Of a stretch of DNA of 54,180 bases, positions 1 to 7,933 are shown in pieces. The position numbers were made by a program, and so were the translations under genes. The notes beneath the pieces were generated by a model, which did no database searches, had not been told where the DNA came from, and saw nothing but the letters and a program-made list of their open reading frames with translations. Position 1 is the first letter of the stretch; the number at the start of each line of letters is the position of its first letter. The stretch is from Chloroflexota bacterium (GTDB taxonomy: Bacteria > Chloroflexota > Anaerolineae > Anaerolineales > Villigracilaceae): assembly GCA_016234485.1 (NCBI GenBank), contig JACRBL010000057.1, positions 1 through 54,180 of the forward strand. The letters are read 5' to 3'.

Positions 1-596
1 ATTAACGGGTCGGCGCCTTCGGTGAGGCGATAGGCTTGACTGAGCACATGCGCGATGACGTGCATGATGACTAACACGCCCACGGTGAGAGAGTCCCTCG
101 CCTGCCCGCCCGCTTTGACTTTCGGATTCAGCAGCACGTTCTCGCGGAAGGTGAGAGCCTTATCTTTGACGATGAAGCGGCGCACCAGGAAGACCGTGAT
201 GGCAATCAGCAGGAACATGCTCATCACATCGGCGATGAGATTAAATGCGTTGACAAGTCCAGTAGGCGCGTTGGGGATGTGCTTGCCGCCGTAGACCAAG
301 TCGAAACCTGGGACGAATCCTTCGAGCACGTCCATCAAGTTGATAACGGCATACGTGATGAGACCGAAGAACAGTCCCATGTGAATCGCGCTGAGCACTT
401 TGCGCGCTTTGAAGATGGTCTGCTGGAACAAAACCATCACGCCCGCTTTAAGCAAACTCGCGGGAATATTTTTCAACTCAGGCGCAGGTCGTCCCTTGCG
501 GACTGAGTCAATGATGGTTTTGAACCCGTGAAACGTGAATCCCGCCGCCGTGATCGCCAGCACAATGAAGATGATTTTTTCAATCGTAGTGAGCAA
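1..596 (-). CDS. Membrane Fe-S oxidoreductase, N-terminal part (EMO-like)
   Basis: Open reading frame running off the window edge, so only about 198 N-terminal residues are visible. They hold three or four hydrophobic segments (near residues 5-20, 50-75, 100-130 and 165-180) of the NarI/HdrE-like cytochrome b type and a cytoplasmic stretch between them. I chose the TTG at 596 because GGGAGG lies just upstream. It follows etfA by about 80 bp and closes the operon. In comparable clusters this slot holds an ETF:menaquinone oxidoreductase with a NarI-like membrane domain fused to a HdrD-like Fe-S domain, which would pass electrons from EtfAB to quinone. The Fe-S half is outside the window, so the assignment rests on context and membrane topology. 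Confidence 0.7.
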   Translation of the reverse strand, partial: MLTTIEKIIFIVLAITAAGFTFHGFKTIIDSVRKGRPAPELKNIPASLLKAGVMVLFQQTIFKARKVLSAIHMGLFFGLITYAVINLMDVLEGFVPGFDLVYGGKHIPNAPTGLVNAFNLIADVMSMFLLIAITVFLVRRFIVKDKALTFRENVLLNPKVKAGGQARDSLTVGVLVIMHVIAHVLSQAYRLTEGADPL

Positions 597-614
597 CGTA
601 CCCTCCCGAAAAGA

Positions 615-677
615 AATTAGGAATGATGAATGATGAATTAGGAATTATGAAAACCACAACTCCTAATTCCTAATTGC
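615..677. repeat. Heptamer palindromic spacer, seed AATTAGG
   Basis: Nine consecutive 7-nt units such as AATTAGG and AATGATG on the left and TAATTCC on the right. A 12-bp perfect inverted repeat pairs 636-647 with 664-675. It begins at the etfA stop codon and ends just before the ribosome binding site of the next gene. Confidence 0.75.
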
Positions 678-1615
678 TATAACAACTCAAGCATCGCTTC
701 CGCGACCTCAAACAAGTCATTCGTCGCGCCATAATGCGCTACATTGAAGATCGGCGCTTTCTTATCAGTGTTGACCGCGATGATCAACTCGGCGCTCTTC
801 ATGCCTTCGAGATGTTCAGGCGCGCCAGAGATACCGAGCATGAGATACAACTTCGGCTTGACCTTCAAACCCGACTTGCCGACCTGACGAGTGCGCGGCA
901 GCCAGCCCGCGTCCACGACAGGACGCGAACATGAAACGGTTGCGCCTAATTTTCCTGCCAATTCTTCGGCGAGTTCCACATTTTCCTTGCCGCCAATGCC
1001 GCGTCCGATCGAAACCAGTTTGACTTGCGAAGTGATATCCACATCACCGCCAGCGGGTTTGATCGCTTCAACAAATTTTGTTTTGAGTCCATCGAGTGAA
1101 ACAGGTGAAGCCATCGTCGTTGCCGCCGTCGAGCCTTGTCCCGCTTCGAGAGGGAACGAGCCCGCAAGACACGCCGCAATTGCCATGTCGCCTGCGGATG
1201 AAACGTCCGCGCTCATCTTGCCGCCGTATGCCTGGCAAGTCATCGTCAAATCCGCGCCGATATTTTTCACATACGCCGCGCACGGAACGCCGAGTCTTGC
1301 TGAAAGCCATGCCGCCAAGTCCATGCCTGTCGCCGTCCAACCGAACATCACCAGCCGCGGAGATTTTTCCTTCACCAACGCTTCGATCACTTTTCCATAC
1401 GCTTCGGGATTGAAGTTTGCTAGCGACGCGTCATCCACATGAATCGTGGAATCAGATGCGAAGGCATTGGACGAAACCCCGCCTCCGACGACGACCGCAA
1501 CTGCCTGCCCACCCAAAGCGGATGCCAACTCTTTGGCTTTTCCAACCATTTCAAACGACACATCGGAAAACTTTCCATCCATGTGTTCGGTGATTACGAG
1601 AATGTCATTGCTCAT
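677..1615 (-). CDS. etfA: Electron transfer flavoprotein alpha subunit
   Basis: 312 residues, the usual EtfA length. The C-terminal FAD domain (about 200-310) is intact: a GRGIGG turn, GWLPRTRQVG, a KLYLMLGISGAPEHL segment and an NTDKKAPIF strand that binds the FAD pyrophosphate. The N-terminal half is the usual Rossmann-like dimerisation domain. The ATG at 1615 follows a GAGGAG box. It pairs with EtfB just upstream. In this operon the heterodimer is expected to accept electrons from the Hdr-like complex and deliver them to the membrane Fe-S protein encoded next, rather than serving fatty acid oxidation. Confidence in the family is high; the electron donor is inferred from the neighbours. Confidence 0.95.
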   Translation of the reverse strand: MSNDILVITEHMDGKFSDVSFEMVGKAKELASALGGQAVAVVVGGGVSSNAFASDSTIHVDDASLANFNPEAYGKVIEALVKEKSPRLVMFGWTATGMDLAAWLSARLGVPCAAYVKNIGADLTMTCQAYGGKMSADVSSAGDMAIAACLAGSFPLEAGQGSTAATTMASPVSLDGLKTKFVEAIKPAGGDVDITSQVKLVSIGRGIGGKENVELAEELAGKLGATVSCSRPVVDAGWLPRTRQVGKSGLKVKPKLYLMLGISGAPEHLEGMKSAELIIAVNTDKKAPIFNVAHYGATNDLFEVAEAMLELL

Positions 1616-1633
1616 TTGTACTCCTCAAAAGAT

Positions 1634-1722
1634 CTGACAGGTTTCATTGTGACCTGTGTTAACTGTGGCGATTGCGAATCGGATTCGACTCGGTTAATCA
1701 AGGCTCTGTGGAAACCTGTCAG
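1634..1722. repeat. Inverted repeat in etfB-etfA spacer
   Basis: A 12-bp perfect inverted repeat (CTGACAGGTTTC at 1634-1645 with its complement at 1711-1722) encloses a 65-nt loop with a secondary GAATCGGATTCGA palindrome. It fills the gap between etfB and the etfA ribosome binding site. It differs from the heptamer elements in the other spacers because its arms are not made of 7-nt units. Confidence 0.6.
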
Positions 1723-1725
1723 GTC

Positions 1726-2481
1726 TCACACGAGTCCCTTGCTCTTCAACAACTCCACGATCTTCGCCGCCACTTCCTTCGATGAACCTTCGATCATCTC
1801 GGCATGGCCCGTCACCACAGGCGGAGCCATTTTCTTGAATGTCAATCCCGAACCAGCGTCGCCTGATGGCGCAACTTTTTCGATCGTCGCAGTCTGAGCG
1901 ACTTGTCTCACCTTGCTCACAGGCGCATAACGCGGCGGCTTGACCGATGCCTGCACGCCGACCACCATCGGCAACGTCACCGCGTACTTCGCGCCGACTC
2001 CGCCCGCGAATTCCTTGTTAACCGTGGCTGTCTCGCCCGTCACTTCCACCGAGCTGACTCCGCCGATATACGGCATATCGAGATGTGCCGCAATCATCGG
2101 TCCGATTTGACCATCAAGGTCATTCGAAGCCTGCACGCCCACAAAGACGATATCTGCTGACATGCCCTTAATCGCCTCCGCCAGCCATTTGGCTTGTTGA
2201 TGTGAATCCGCGGCTGGGTCATCGCCCGTAATTTTGACGGCTTTATCCGCGCCTTTGGCAAGCGCGAGATGGAGAACACCGTCGAGTTCCCCGATCATAT
2301 CCACCCCAACGACGGTTACCGTCCCACCGACGGCTTCCTTCACCAGCACCGCCTGCTCAATGGACTGCTCATCGAATTCGTTCAGTACGAAATCCACCGA
2401 GTCAAAGTCCACGTTATTACCTTTGACGGGCAGGTCATCGGCAATGCTGGGGATGTGTTTAATTGCGACTACGATATTCAT
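1726..2481 (-). CDS. etfB: Electron transfer flavoprotein beta subunit
   Basis: 251 residues from the ATG at 2481, which has an AGGAGAGAG box 8 nt upstream; the open frame extends 12 codons further without support. It shows the EtfB pattern: an MNIVVAIKHIP start, a conserved NEFDEQSIEQA helix near 40 and the AMP/FAD-binding motif DLDGQIGPMIAAHLDMP near residue 125, followed by PRYAPVSKVRQ. EtfB normally holds AMP or, in bifurcating types, a second FAD; I cannot decide bifurcation from reading alone. It lies between the fused Hdr gene and etfA. Confidence 0.95.
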   Translation of the reverse strand: MNIVVAIKHIPSIADDLPVKGNNVDFDSVDFVLNEFDEQSIEQAVLVKEAVGGTVTVVGVDMIGELDGVLHLALAKGADKAVKITGDDPAADSHQQAKWLAEAIKGMSADIVFVGVQASNDLDGQIGPMIAAHLDMPYIGGVSSVEVTGETATVNKEFAGGVGAKYAVTLPMVVGVQASVKPPRYAPVSKVRQVAQTATIEKVAPSGDAGSGLTFKKMAPPVVTGHAEMIEGSSKEVAAKIVELLKSKGLV

Positions 2482-2517
2482 GAAAATCTCTCTCCTATGA
2501 TTGAGTTGAAAATTCAC

Positions 2518-2569
2518 GTCGAAAGTCGAAGGTCAAAGGTCGAACGACTTTCGACTTTTGACCTTCGAC
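2518..2569. repeat. Heptamer palindromic spacer, seed GTCGAAG
   Basis: Four GTCGAAN-type 7-nt units (2518-2545) are followed without a gap by three units of the complementary GACTTTC type plus a final GAC (2546-2569). The whole folds into one imperfect hairpin. It lies between the stop of the fused Hdr gene (2577) and the etfB ribosome binding site. Confidence 0.8.
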
Positions 2570-2576
2570 AATTTGA

Positions 2577-3854
2577 TTACTCGCCTCTCATTGATTTATC
2601 TAAAAGTTCCAAAATATCCAACACATCCACATGCTCATTGCCCGTAGACTTGACCGCGTCGGTGAAGCGCGAAACTTCGAATGGGCAGGCGACTGCCAGC
2701 ACGTTCGCACCCGTGGACGCGGCTTCCATGGCGCGTTTTTCGGAGAGGCGCATGGTGGTGTGTTTGGCGGTGAATGAGTCCATCCACATGCCGCCACCAC
2801 CACCGCCACAGCAATAGCCGTTTTCGCGGTTGCGCTGCATTTCTACCAACTCCACGCCAGGGATGGCTTCGAGCAGTTTGCGCGGCGCTTCGTATTCACC
2901 GTTGTGACGTCCGAGATAGCAGGGATCGTGATAGGTGATCTTCTTTTCAACTCGATGTTTCAGCAAAGGCTTGAGTCGGTCAAGGTAACGCGCCAGGAAA
3001 GTGGTGTAGTGAACGACGGGGCGTTCAAAACCATGTTTCGGGTACACGTTCTTGAAAGCGTTCAACTCATGCGGACCTGTGACCACGAGTTCCTTCCACT
3101 CGTACTTGTTGAAGGTCTCGATGTTGTACTCGGTCATCATCTCGAAGAGACCCTTCTCACCAGCCAGGCGTTGAGAGTCGGCGTCGTCTTTTTCTTCTTT
3201 TCCGAGAATCGCGAAATCTATTTCCAGCGCGGAAAAGATACGCGCCGCCGCGGATGCCGCGTCAATACCACGTGGGTGATAGGAAGGATATGAACCGACA
3301 TACCAAAGCACATCCACAGGACGCGCCACATCTTTGATGATCGGGATCGTCACACCCGCGGACTGAATCCACGCGTCGCGTTTGCGTTGGGGCTGACCGA
3401 GCGGATTGCCCGTCTTGGCGGTGTTCTCGAACGCCTGTTGCAATTCAGGCGGGACAAATTTCCCTGTGAGAATCGCCTGCTCGCGCACGGCGGGCATGAT
3501 CTGAATCATATCCACTTCTTTGGGGCAGACACGCAGGCAGTTCTTGCAAGTGGTGCAAAGCCAAAGTTCGGGCGCTTCGGTCAGATCCATGCCCGTTTGG
3601 GCATAGCGGTACAATTTACGCGGACCGTAATTGCCCACAATATCCACAGGGCAGACAGCAATGCACTTGGCGCATTGATAGCAATTCGCAAACGACTCCC
3701 CGCCTGGAATATCCGCAACCTTTTCGATCAGTTCGGGCGTGTACTCGAAGATCGTCCGCGGTTCGAACATGCGGTTCCAGTGACCGGAAATATCCACGCC
3801 GTCTACGACAGCATGTTCTTTTTCTACATACTTTGCTTTAATCGGACCAGCCAT
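2577..3854 (-). CDS. Fused HdrC2-HdrB2-like Fe-S protein (HdrD type)
   Basis: 425 residues. Two ferredoxin-type motifs, C58-x2-C61-x2-C64-x3-C68P and C100-x2-C103-x2-C106-x3-C110P, form the HdrC part. The HdrB part has a good second CCG domain (HDPCYLGRHN near 310, NGYCCGGGGGG near 355, AVACPFEV near 395). The first CCG domain is degenerate: where HdrD has ..KCCGD.. and ..CPHC.., this protein reads KEEKDDADS and TGPHELNA, so the cysteine ligands are gone. One non-cubane 4Fe-4S cluster is therefore expected instead of two. The start has AGGAG 10 nt upstream. It follows the hypothetical gene, the position taken by hdrC2-B2 or hdrB3 in sHdr clusters. Confidence 0.88.
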   Translation of the reverse strand: MAGPIKAKYVEKEHAVVDGVDISGHWNRMFEPRTIFEYTPELIEKVADIPGGESFANCYQCAKCIAVCPVDIVGNYGPRKLYRYAQTGMDLTEAPELWLCTTCKNCLRVCPKEVDMIQIMPAVREQAILTGKFVPPELQQAFENTAKTGNPLGQPQRKRDAWIQSAGVTIPIIKDVARPVDVLWYVGSYPSYHPRGIDAASAAARIFSALEIDFAILGKEEKDDADSQRLAGEKGLFEMMTEYNIETFNKYEWKELVVTGPHELNAFKNVYPKHGFERPVVHYTTFLARYLDRLKPLLKHRVEKKITYHDPCYLGRHNGEYEAPRKLLEAIPGVELVEMQRNRENGYCCGGGGGGMWMDSFTAKHTTMRLSEKRAMEAASTGANVLAVACPFEVSRFTDAVKSTGNEHVDVLDILELLDKSMRGE

Positions 3855-3875
3855 AAATTATGGTCTCCTGTTTTT

Positions 3876-3931
3876 GGTAATTGGTAATTAGTAATTGGAG
3901 ATTAATCACCAATCTCTAATCTCTCATTACT
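3876..3931. repeat. Heptamer palindromic spacer overlapping a gene end, seed GGTAATT
   Basis: Eight 7-nt units: GGTAATT-type on the left and AATCTCT/CATTACT-type on the right, forming an imperfect hairpin. Positions 3902-3931 are also the last codons of the upstream hypothetical gene, so the repeat supplies that protein's C-terminus and stop codon. Confidence 0.75.
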
Positions 3932-4696
3932 GCTCTTCTTCAATCCCAGCAACTTCCTCGCCATGTTCGGCAGGGACGGTAATAAATTATTGAACTCGCG
4001 GCTCAATCTCCAACTGGTTGTGCCGTACAAATAGACGTTATAAGCACATGCCAGAAATGCGCTGTTGGCGAATTGCGCGCGTTTTTCGTTGACCATCAAC
4101 TCGTCTGTCCACAAGCCTGTGCCTTCGCCGAACTTCATGCTCATGGCGGTGACCAGACCCACGCGGGCGTATCCATCTGCGAGATTATCCGCGAGCAGGT
4201 TGTGCGTGCTTCCTGCTAATAATGGAAGGATGCCCGTACCAGTGGTGGGGTCCCATAGCCAGCGAGTCCACAGCCAATTTTCCTGGGGCGCTGTGTTGTA
4301 CAAAAGTCCAGACGCGAGTTCGAGAGCAAGCCTTGTATCAAGCGCGTCCACCTTTTGGACGAATTTCGCAACTCGAACGGGAGTTGGAGATTCACCTTTT
4401 AGCAAATCGTCAAAGACTCTAAAATCGCCATCAGCAAAATAATTTGTCAGAACTTTTGCATTTGCACGCGTGTGCGTGACCGCGGAAGCGACGTCTGCGA
4501 AGGAGGATGCCGACGAAGCAGAATCAGTTTTCAGATTAAGAAAGATGCGTTCATGTCGAGCAGATAATTCGTCAGCGATGGAAATCACATCCTGCGCGGA
4601 AACCTGCGCGAGCGCCTCCTGCAAAGTCTCATGCAGAATGGGATCATCGGGGCCCGTCCGCTGTTTGACGATGTGACTTTGTCGCTGGGGTTGCAT
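3902..4696 (-). CDS. Hypothetical protein of the sHdr cluster (sHyp position)
   Basis: 264 residues, soluble, no signal peptide, no cysteine motif and no recognisable catalytic residues. It is mostly helical with several Trp residues (ENWLWTRWLWDPTTGTG near 145). It sits exactly between hdrA and the fused hdrC2-B2 gene, where sHdr clusters carry an uncharacterised conserved gene often written hyp or hdrH. I use position, not sequence, for that link. The first residues are rich in Q, R and H, and no clear ribosome binding site precedes the ATG at 4696, so the true start could be downstream. The last nine residues are encoded by the heptamer repeat at 3876-3931. Confidence 0.75.
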   Translation of the reverse strand: MQPQRQSHIVKQRTGPDDPILHETLQEALAQVSAQDVISIADELSARHERIFLNLKTDSASSASSFADVASAVTHTRANAKVLTNYFADGDFRVFDDLLKGESPTPVRVAKFVQKVDALDTRLALELASGLLYNTAPQENWLWTRWLWDPTTGTGILPLLAGSTHNLLADNLADGYARVGLVTAMSMKFGEGTGLWTDELMVNEKRAQFANSAFLACAYNVYLYGTTSWRLSREFNNLLPSLPNMARKLLGLKKSSNERLEIGD

Positions 4697-4722
4697 AATT
4701 GTTGTGTGAAATTAATTTCGCA

Positions 4723-5778
4723 TTACGCCATAACTTTGCGGACGGATGCCAGCGCGCGCGCGGCAGCGAGACCTGCTTTTGCAATTGAGTCATCGAGATC
4801 GGCAGGACCAGACGCGGCGCCCGCAACGAAGATGCCTTCCTGCGAAGTGGCGACGGGGTCAAGACCGCCCGCGCCGCCCGCTTCGATGAAGCCATATTTA
4901 TTTTGTTGAACGCCAAGCAGTTGCGAAATGGCGCGCGTGCCTGCGCTCGGTTCCATGCCAACCGAAAGCACGACCATGTCCATCGTCACTTCCATCGGGC
5001 GGCTCATGGTGGTATCTTCGCCGCGCACAAGCAGTTGATCGCCTTTCTGCAACACCTCGCTGATCACGCCCTTTATGTAATTGACATGATATTTTTCCTG
5101 CGCGGGCCAATAGATCTCATTTTCCCAATAGCCATACATGCGCATGTCAATGTAGAAAATGAAAACTTTCGAATCGGCGATCTGCTCGCGCAATTCAATT
5201 GCCTGTTTGCTGGCAATGCCACAGCAAACTTTCGAGCAATATTCATTTCCGATCTGGCGGTCGCGCGAACCCACGCATTGAATGAACGCGATCTTCTTCG
5301 GCGTCTGTCCATTCGACGGACGCACCACGTTATGTTCCTTCAACATCTTTTCGAGATCGGTCAACGTGATGACATCGGGGAAGGAATAGTAATTGTAGTA
5401 TTGCGTGGCGCGGCCTGGATCGAAATGCTGGAAGCCCGTGGCGATGATGACCGCGCCCACATTGAGCGCCTCGGCGACCCCGCCCGCTTCAATCTCGACG
5501 GTGAAGTTGCCAGCGCTCCCGGAGATTCCCTTCACTTCGGCGCTGTACTTCACTTCCACATTTTTGTTGCTCGTCACCGCCGCGGCCATATCCGCCATCG
5601 CTTCAGACGCGTCACGCCAGTGATGAGTCAACTTAGCGTAATTCTCACGGTCAGGCGTGCCGCCAAGACGTTCGCGCTTTTCAATGAGAATGGCTTCCCC
5701 GTCCAGTTCCGCCACGCAGCGCGCGGCCTCAAGTCCCGATGGTCCACCGCCGATGATGAGTACTTTTCCAGATGTCAT
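4723..5778 (-). CDS. hdrA: HdrA-like FAD/Fe-S subunit (short sHdr type)
   Basis: 351 residues. A dinucleotide fold opens the protein (KVLIIGGGPSGLEAARC, residues 5-21). A cysteine cluster CVGSRDR...YCSKVCCG spans about 165-184 and matches the HdrA 4Fe-4S site. A second FAD segment (VVLSVGMEPS and EGIFVAGAASGPADLDDSIA) lies near the C-terminus. It is only about half the length of methanogen HdrA: the C-terminal ferredoxin domains are missing, as in sHdrA of sulfur oxidisers. AGGAG precedes the ATG at 5778. It would form the flavin core of the complex with HdrB and HdrC encoded just upstream. Confidence 0.92.
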   Translation of the reverse strand: MTSGKVLIIGGGPSGLEAARCVAELDGEAILIEKRERLGGTPDRENYAKLTHHWRDASEAMADMAAAVTSNKNVEVKYSAEVKGISGSAGNFTVEIEAGGVAEALNVGAVIIATGFQHFDPGRATQYYNYYSFPDVITLTDLEKMLKEHNVVRPSNGQTPKKIAFIQCVGSRDRQIGNEYCSKVCCGIASKQAIELREQIADSKVFIFYIDMRMYGYWENEIYWPAQEKYHVNYIKGVISEVLQKGDQLLVRGEDTTMSRPMEVTMDMVVLSVGMEPSAGTRAISQLLGVQQNKYGFIEAGGAGGLDPVATSQEGIFVAGAASGPADLDDSIAKAGLAAARALASVRKVMA

Positions 5779-5790
5779 TTGTGGTTCTCC

Positions 5791-5861
5791 TGTGTCAAGT
5801 GTCAGGTGTCAAGATGTCCAAAGTCGAAAGTCAATCGACCTGTGACCTTCGACTTTCGACT
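5791..5861. repeat. Heptamer palindromic spacer, seed NNNNGTC
   Basis: Ten consecutive 7-nt units, the left six ending in GTCA or GTC (for example AGTGTCA, GAAAGTC) and the right four ending in GAC (CTTCGAC, TTTCGAC). It runs from the hdrA ribosome binding site to the TAG stop of hdrB at 5860-5862. Confidence 0.8.
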
Positions 5862-7080
5862 ATATTGATTGTAGTTTTATCGGCGTATCCGCATCCTGCC
5901 AGGTGACGCCAGACTTTGTACCCGCGCGGATCTGGTCGAGGTCGCCCTGGAACTCGTCCCAATATTTCTGCCAGTTGATTCCGAGTTTCTCCAAGAAGGG
6001 ACGCCAATCCGTGGAATGCCAGTGGAACTGCACCACGCGGAAGGGATGCGCTCCCATTGCCAACGCGGCAACCTGCGCATCCGACAAAACAGGGACGCCC
6101 ACTTTGCGGTCATGCGCCTTCGCGGCAAATTGACTTTTATCCAATGTTGTCACACATCCGGTGTCGTGGGTGACGGTCAAGTCGGGGTTGGCTTCGTTGA
6201 TCATGGTCTCGATCTTTCGAAGCACAGCATACGAACGGGTGAAATCGCGCTGAACAAGCACATGGCGGAAACCAAATCCACAGCAATCAAACCATGTGGA
6301 ATAATCCGCGACGTTGACGCCAAGCTTTTCAAGCAAGGCAGTGACCACAGCGGTGCGTTGTCCGCCATAGATTTCGGGATCGTAAATCGCGTCTTCCGCG
6401 ACGATCTTGTAATAGTGGCAGGCAGGATGCACCGTGGCGGTGATGGCGCTCATGTCCACGAGTTGGCGTTCTTTGAATCTATCGCGCATGGCATAGACCC
6501 ATTCGCTGTAATGGACGATCTCTTCGGGAATGACGAGCGGCTTGCCCATCTTGTCGAGGATGCGGCGGACTTCGTCGCGTAGTTCCTTGTGATGCACAAG
6601 TTGTTCGCGGATTTCTTTGTAATGCCCGAAAGATGTTCCACAATGGATCATCGGGAAATATCCCGTTTCATACGCGGCGGCAAAGTTGCGACTCATGACC
6701 GCGGCCTGTCCCACCGCGTTGGACGCGCCCGAGGCATAATAATTCCAGCCTGTGCAGGAGGTCTGGTCGGTGGGATCGTGATAATCCAAATTGAATTGGC
6801 GATGCAACCAGAGAATGGACGACGCGTAACCAGGGATATGTCCGCAGTGACCACAGGATTTGTGATGCCAGGTATGTTCGATGGGAATCTTCTTCATGCG
6901 CCCATATTTGGTTGGGAACTCGACAAAATCGCCTTTCATTCTTTGTAGAACGATCTCGCCTTTTGCCTCAAGGTCCAATAAGCGCTCGTGCATATCGTCA
7001 GTCGGCGCAACAGACGCGTCGCGGATGACAGGATGTGATTTTCGTTCGAGAATTTGTTCAACGGTGGTTAGTTCGGTCAT
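5860..7080 (-). CDS. hdrB: HdrB-like CCG-domain subunit
   Basis: 406 residues with two CCG-type domains. The second is intact (HPACHYY near 220, FDCCGFGF near 268, HDTGCVTT near 315). The first has CGHCGHIPGY near 75 and TSCTGW near 108, that is CTG where CCG is usual, so its cluster may be altered. HdrB holds non-cubane 4Fe-4S clusters at the thiol/disulfide active site; in sHdr systems the substrate is thought to be protein-bound sulfane sulfur. The ATG at 7080 follows GGAG. The N-terminal 70 residues before the first domain are longer than in methanogen HdrB. Confidence 0.9.
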   Translation of the reverse strand: MTELTTVEQILERKSHPVIRDASVAPTDDMHERLLDLEAKGEIVLQRMKGDFVEFPTKYGRMKKIPIEHTWHHKSCGHCGHIPGYASSILWLHRQFNLDYHDPTDQTSCTGWNYYASGASNAVGQAAVMSRNFAAAYETGYFPMIHCGTSFGHYKEIREQLVHHKELRDEVRRILDKMGKPLVIPEEIVHYSEWVYAMRDRFKERQLVDMSAITATVHPACHYYKIVAEDAIYDPEIYGGQRTAVVTALLEKLGVNVADYSTWFDCCGFGFRHVLVQRDFTRSYAVLRKIETMINEANPDLTVTHDTGCVTTLDKSQFAAKAHDRKVGVPVLSDAQVAALAMGAHPFRVVQFHWHSTDWRPFLEKLGINWQKYWDEFQGDLDQIRAGTKSGVTWQDADTPIKLQSI

Positions 7081-7102
7081 GGTGAATCTCCAGTAAAGTT
7101 TT

Positions 7103-7167
7103 CAGGTTGGCAGGTTGCAAGTTAACACGTTCAAAGCTTTTAACCTTCAACCTTTAAACATTCAAAC
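7103..7167. repeat. Palindromic spacer of mixed 7/8-nt units, seed CAGGTTG
   Basis: CAGGTT/CAAGTT words on the left and TTCAACC/TTTAAAC words on the right, spaced 7 or 8 nt, form an imperfect hairpin between the hdrC stop (7171) and the hdrB ribosome binding site. Its words resemble those of the octamer element at 52300. Confidence 0.65.
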
Positions 7168-7170
7168 ACA

Positions 7171-7878
7171 TTATCCTTCTTCCAACTCTTCATTCATAAC
7201 GTCGGTCAACAAGTCGTATAAACTTTCATCCAGTTCCTTGATGATGTCCATGTTGCCCGACTCAAACCAGATGGTATACAGTTCAAGCAATGTCTTGCGA
7301 TCCGTGCGCCAGGCGACATCCGTCAGCCCGCGGATTGAATCCATGGGGATGGCTTTGCGCCAGACGTGCATATTTTGAGAAAAATTCTGAACCCACGGAC
7401 CCCAATCGGGGAAGAAATCAGGCTGGAGCATGTCGGGGGAAACTTGATTGCCTTTAAGCATGACTTTGTAAATCACGCGGCTGTAGCCTTGAAGCGCGTC
7501 TTTTGATTCCTGTAATCCGTTTTTGAGGGAGACTTCGCGCAAGATCGTTACCAACCCCCCCGGGTTATTTTGGCGCGGACAACGCACGCACGAAAAGCAT
7601 TGCGCGCAATTCCAAATATCTTCGGTGATAATGTCATAGATACGTTCGACATCTTCACGCGCGATGGCCTGGGCGATCACGCGCGGACTGAAATCATAGA
7701 AACGCGCAGATGGACAGGCGGACACGCAAATGCCGCATTCGTAACATCCATAAATGAAGTCTTTGTAGCGCACATCGTTTTTAACTTCGAGGAAGAGTCG
7801 TTCCTTGTCCTCGTAAGTCGCTTCGGGATGGCGGTCTACAGCCTTGCCGGGATTCCAGTTTTCGATGGTAGTTGGCAC
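7171..7878 (-). CDS. hdrC: HdrC-like ferredoxin subunit
   Basis: 235 residues with two 4Fe-4S motifs. The first is canonical, C45-x2-C48-x2-C51-x3-C55P. The second reads C91-x2-C94-x2-C97-x2-C100P, one residue shorter in the last gap than the usual x3; the DNA reads cleanly there. The start is GTG at 7878 with GGAGG 5 nt upstream. The rest is helical (WGPWVQNFSQNMHVW near 165) and probably binds HdrB. HdrC carries electrons from HdrA to HdrB. In this operon it corresponds to sHdrC1, first of the Hdr genes. Confidence 0.9.
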   Translation of the reverse strand: MPTTIENWNPGKAVDRHPEATYEDKERLFLEVKNDVRYKDFIYGCYECGICVSACPSARFYDFSPRVIAQAIAREDVERIYDIITEDIWNCAQCFSCVRCPRQNNPGGLVTILREVSLKNGLQESKDALQGYSRVIYKVMLKGNQVSPDMLQPDFFPDWGPWVQNFSQNMHVWRKAIPMDSIRGLTDVAWRTDRKTLLELYTIWFESGNMDIIKELDESLYDLLTDVMNEELEEG

Positions 7879-7894
7879 GAATGCCTCCTGTTGT

Positions 7895-7933
7895 CAAACG
7901 TTGAACATTAAACGTTAAACGCTTAACGTTTAG
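7895..7933. repeat. Heptamer palindromic spacer, seed TAAACGT
   Basis: Five 7-nt units (CAAACGT, TAAACGT, TTAACGT types) self-complementary through the AACGTT core. The right end merges with the TAA stop of the dsrE-like gene at 7930, and the left end stops at the hdrC ribosome binding site. Confidence 0.7.
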
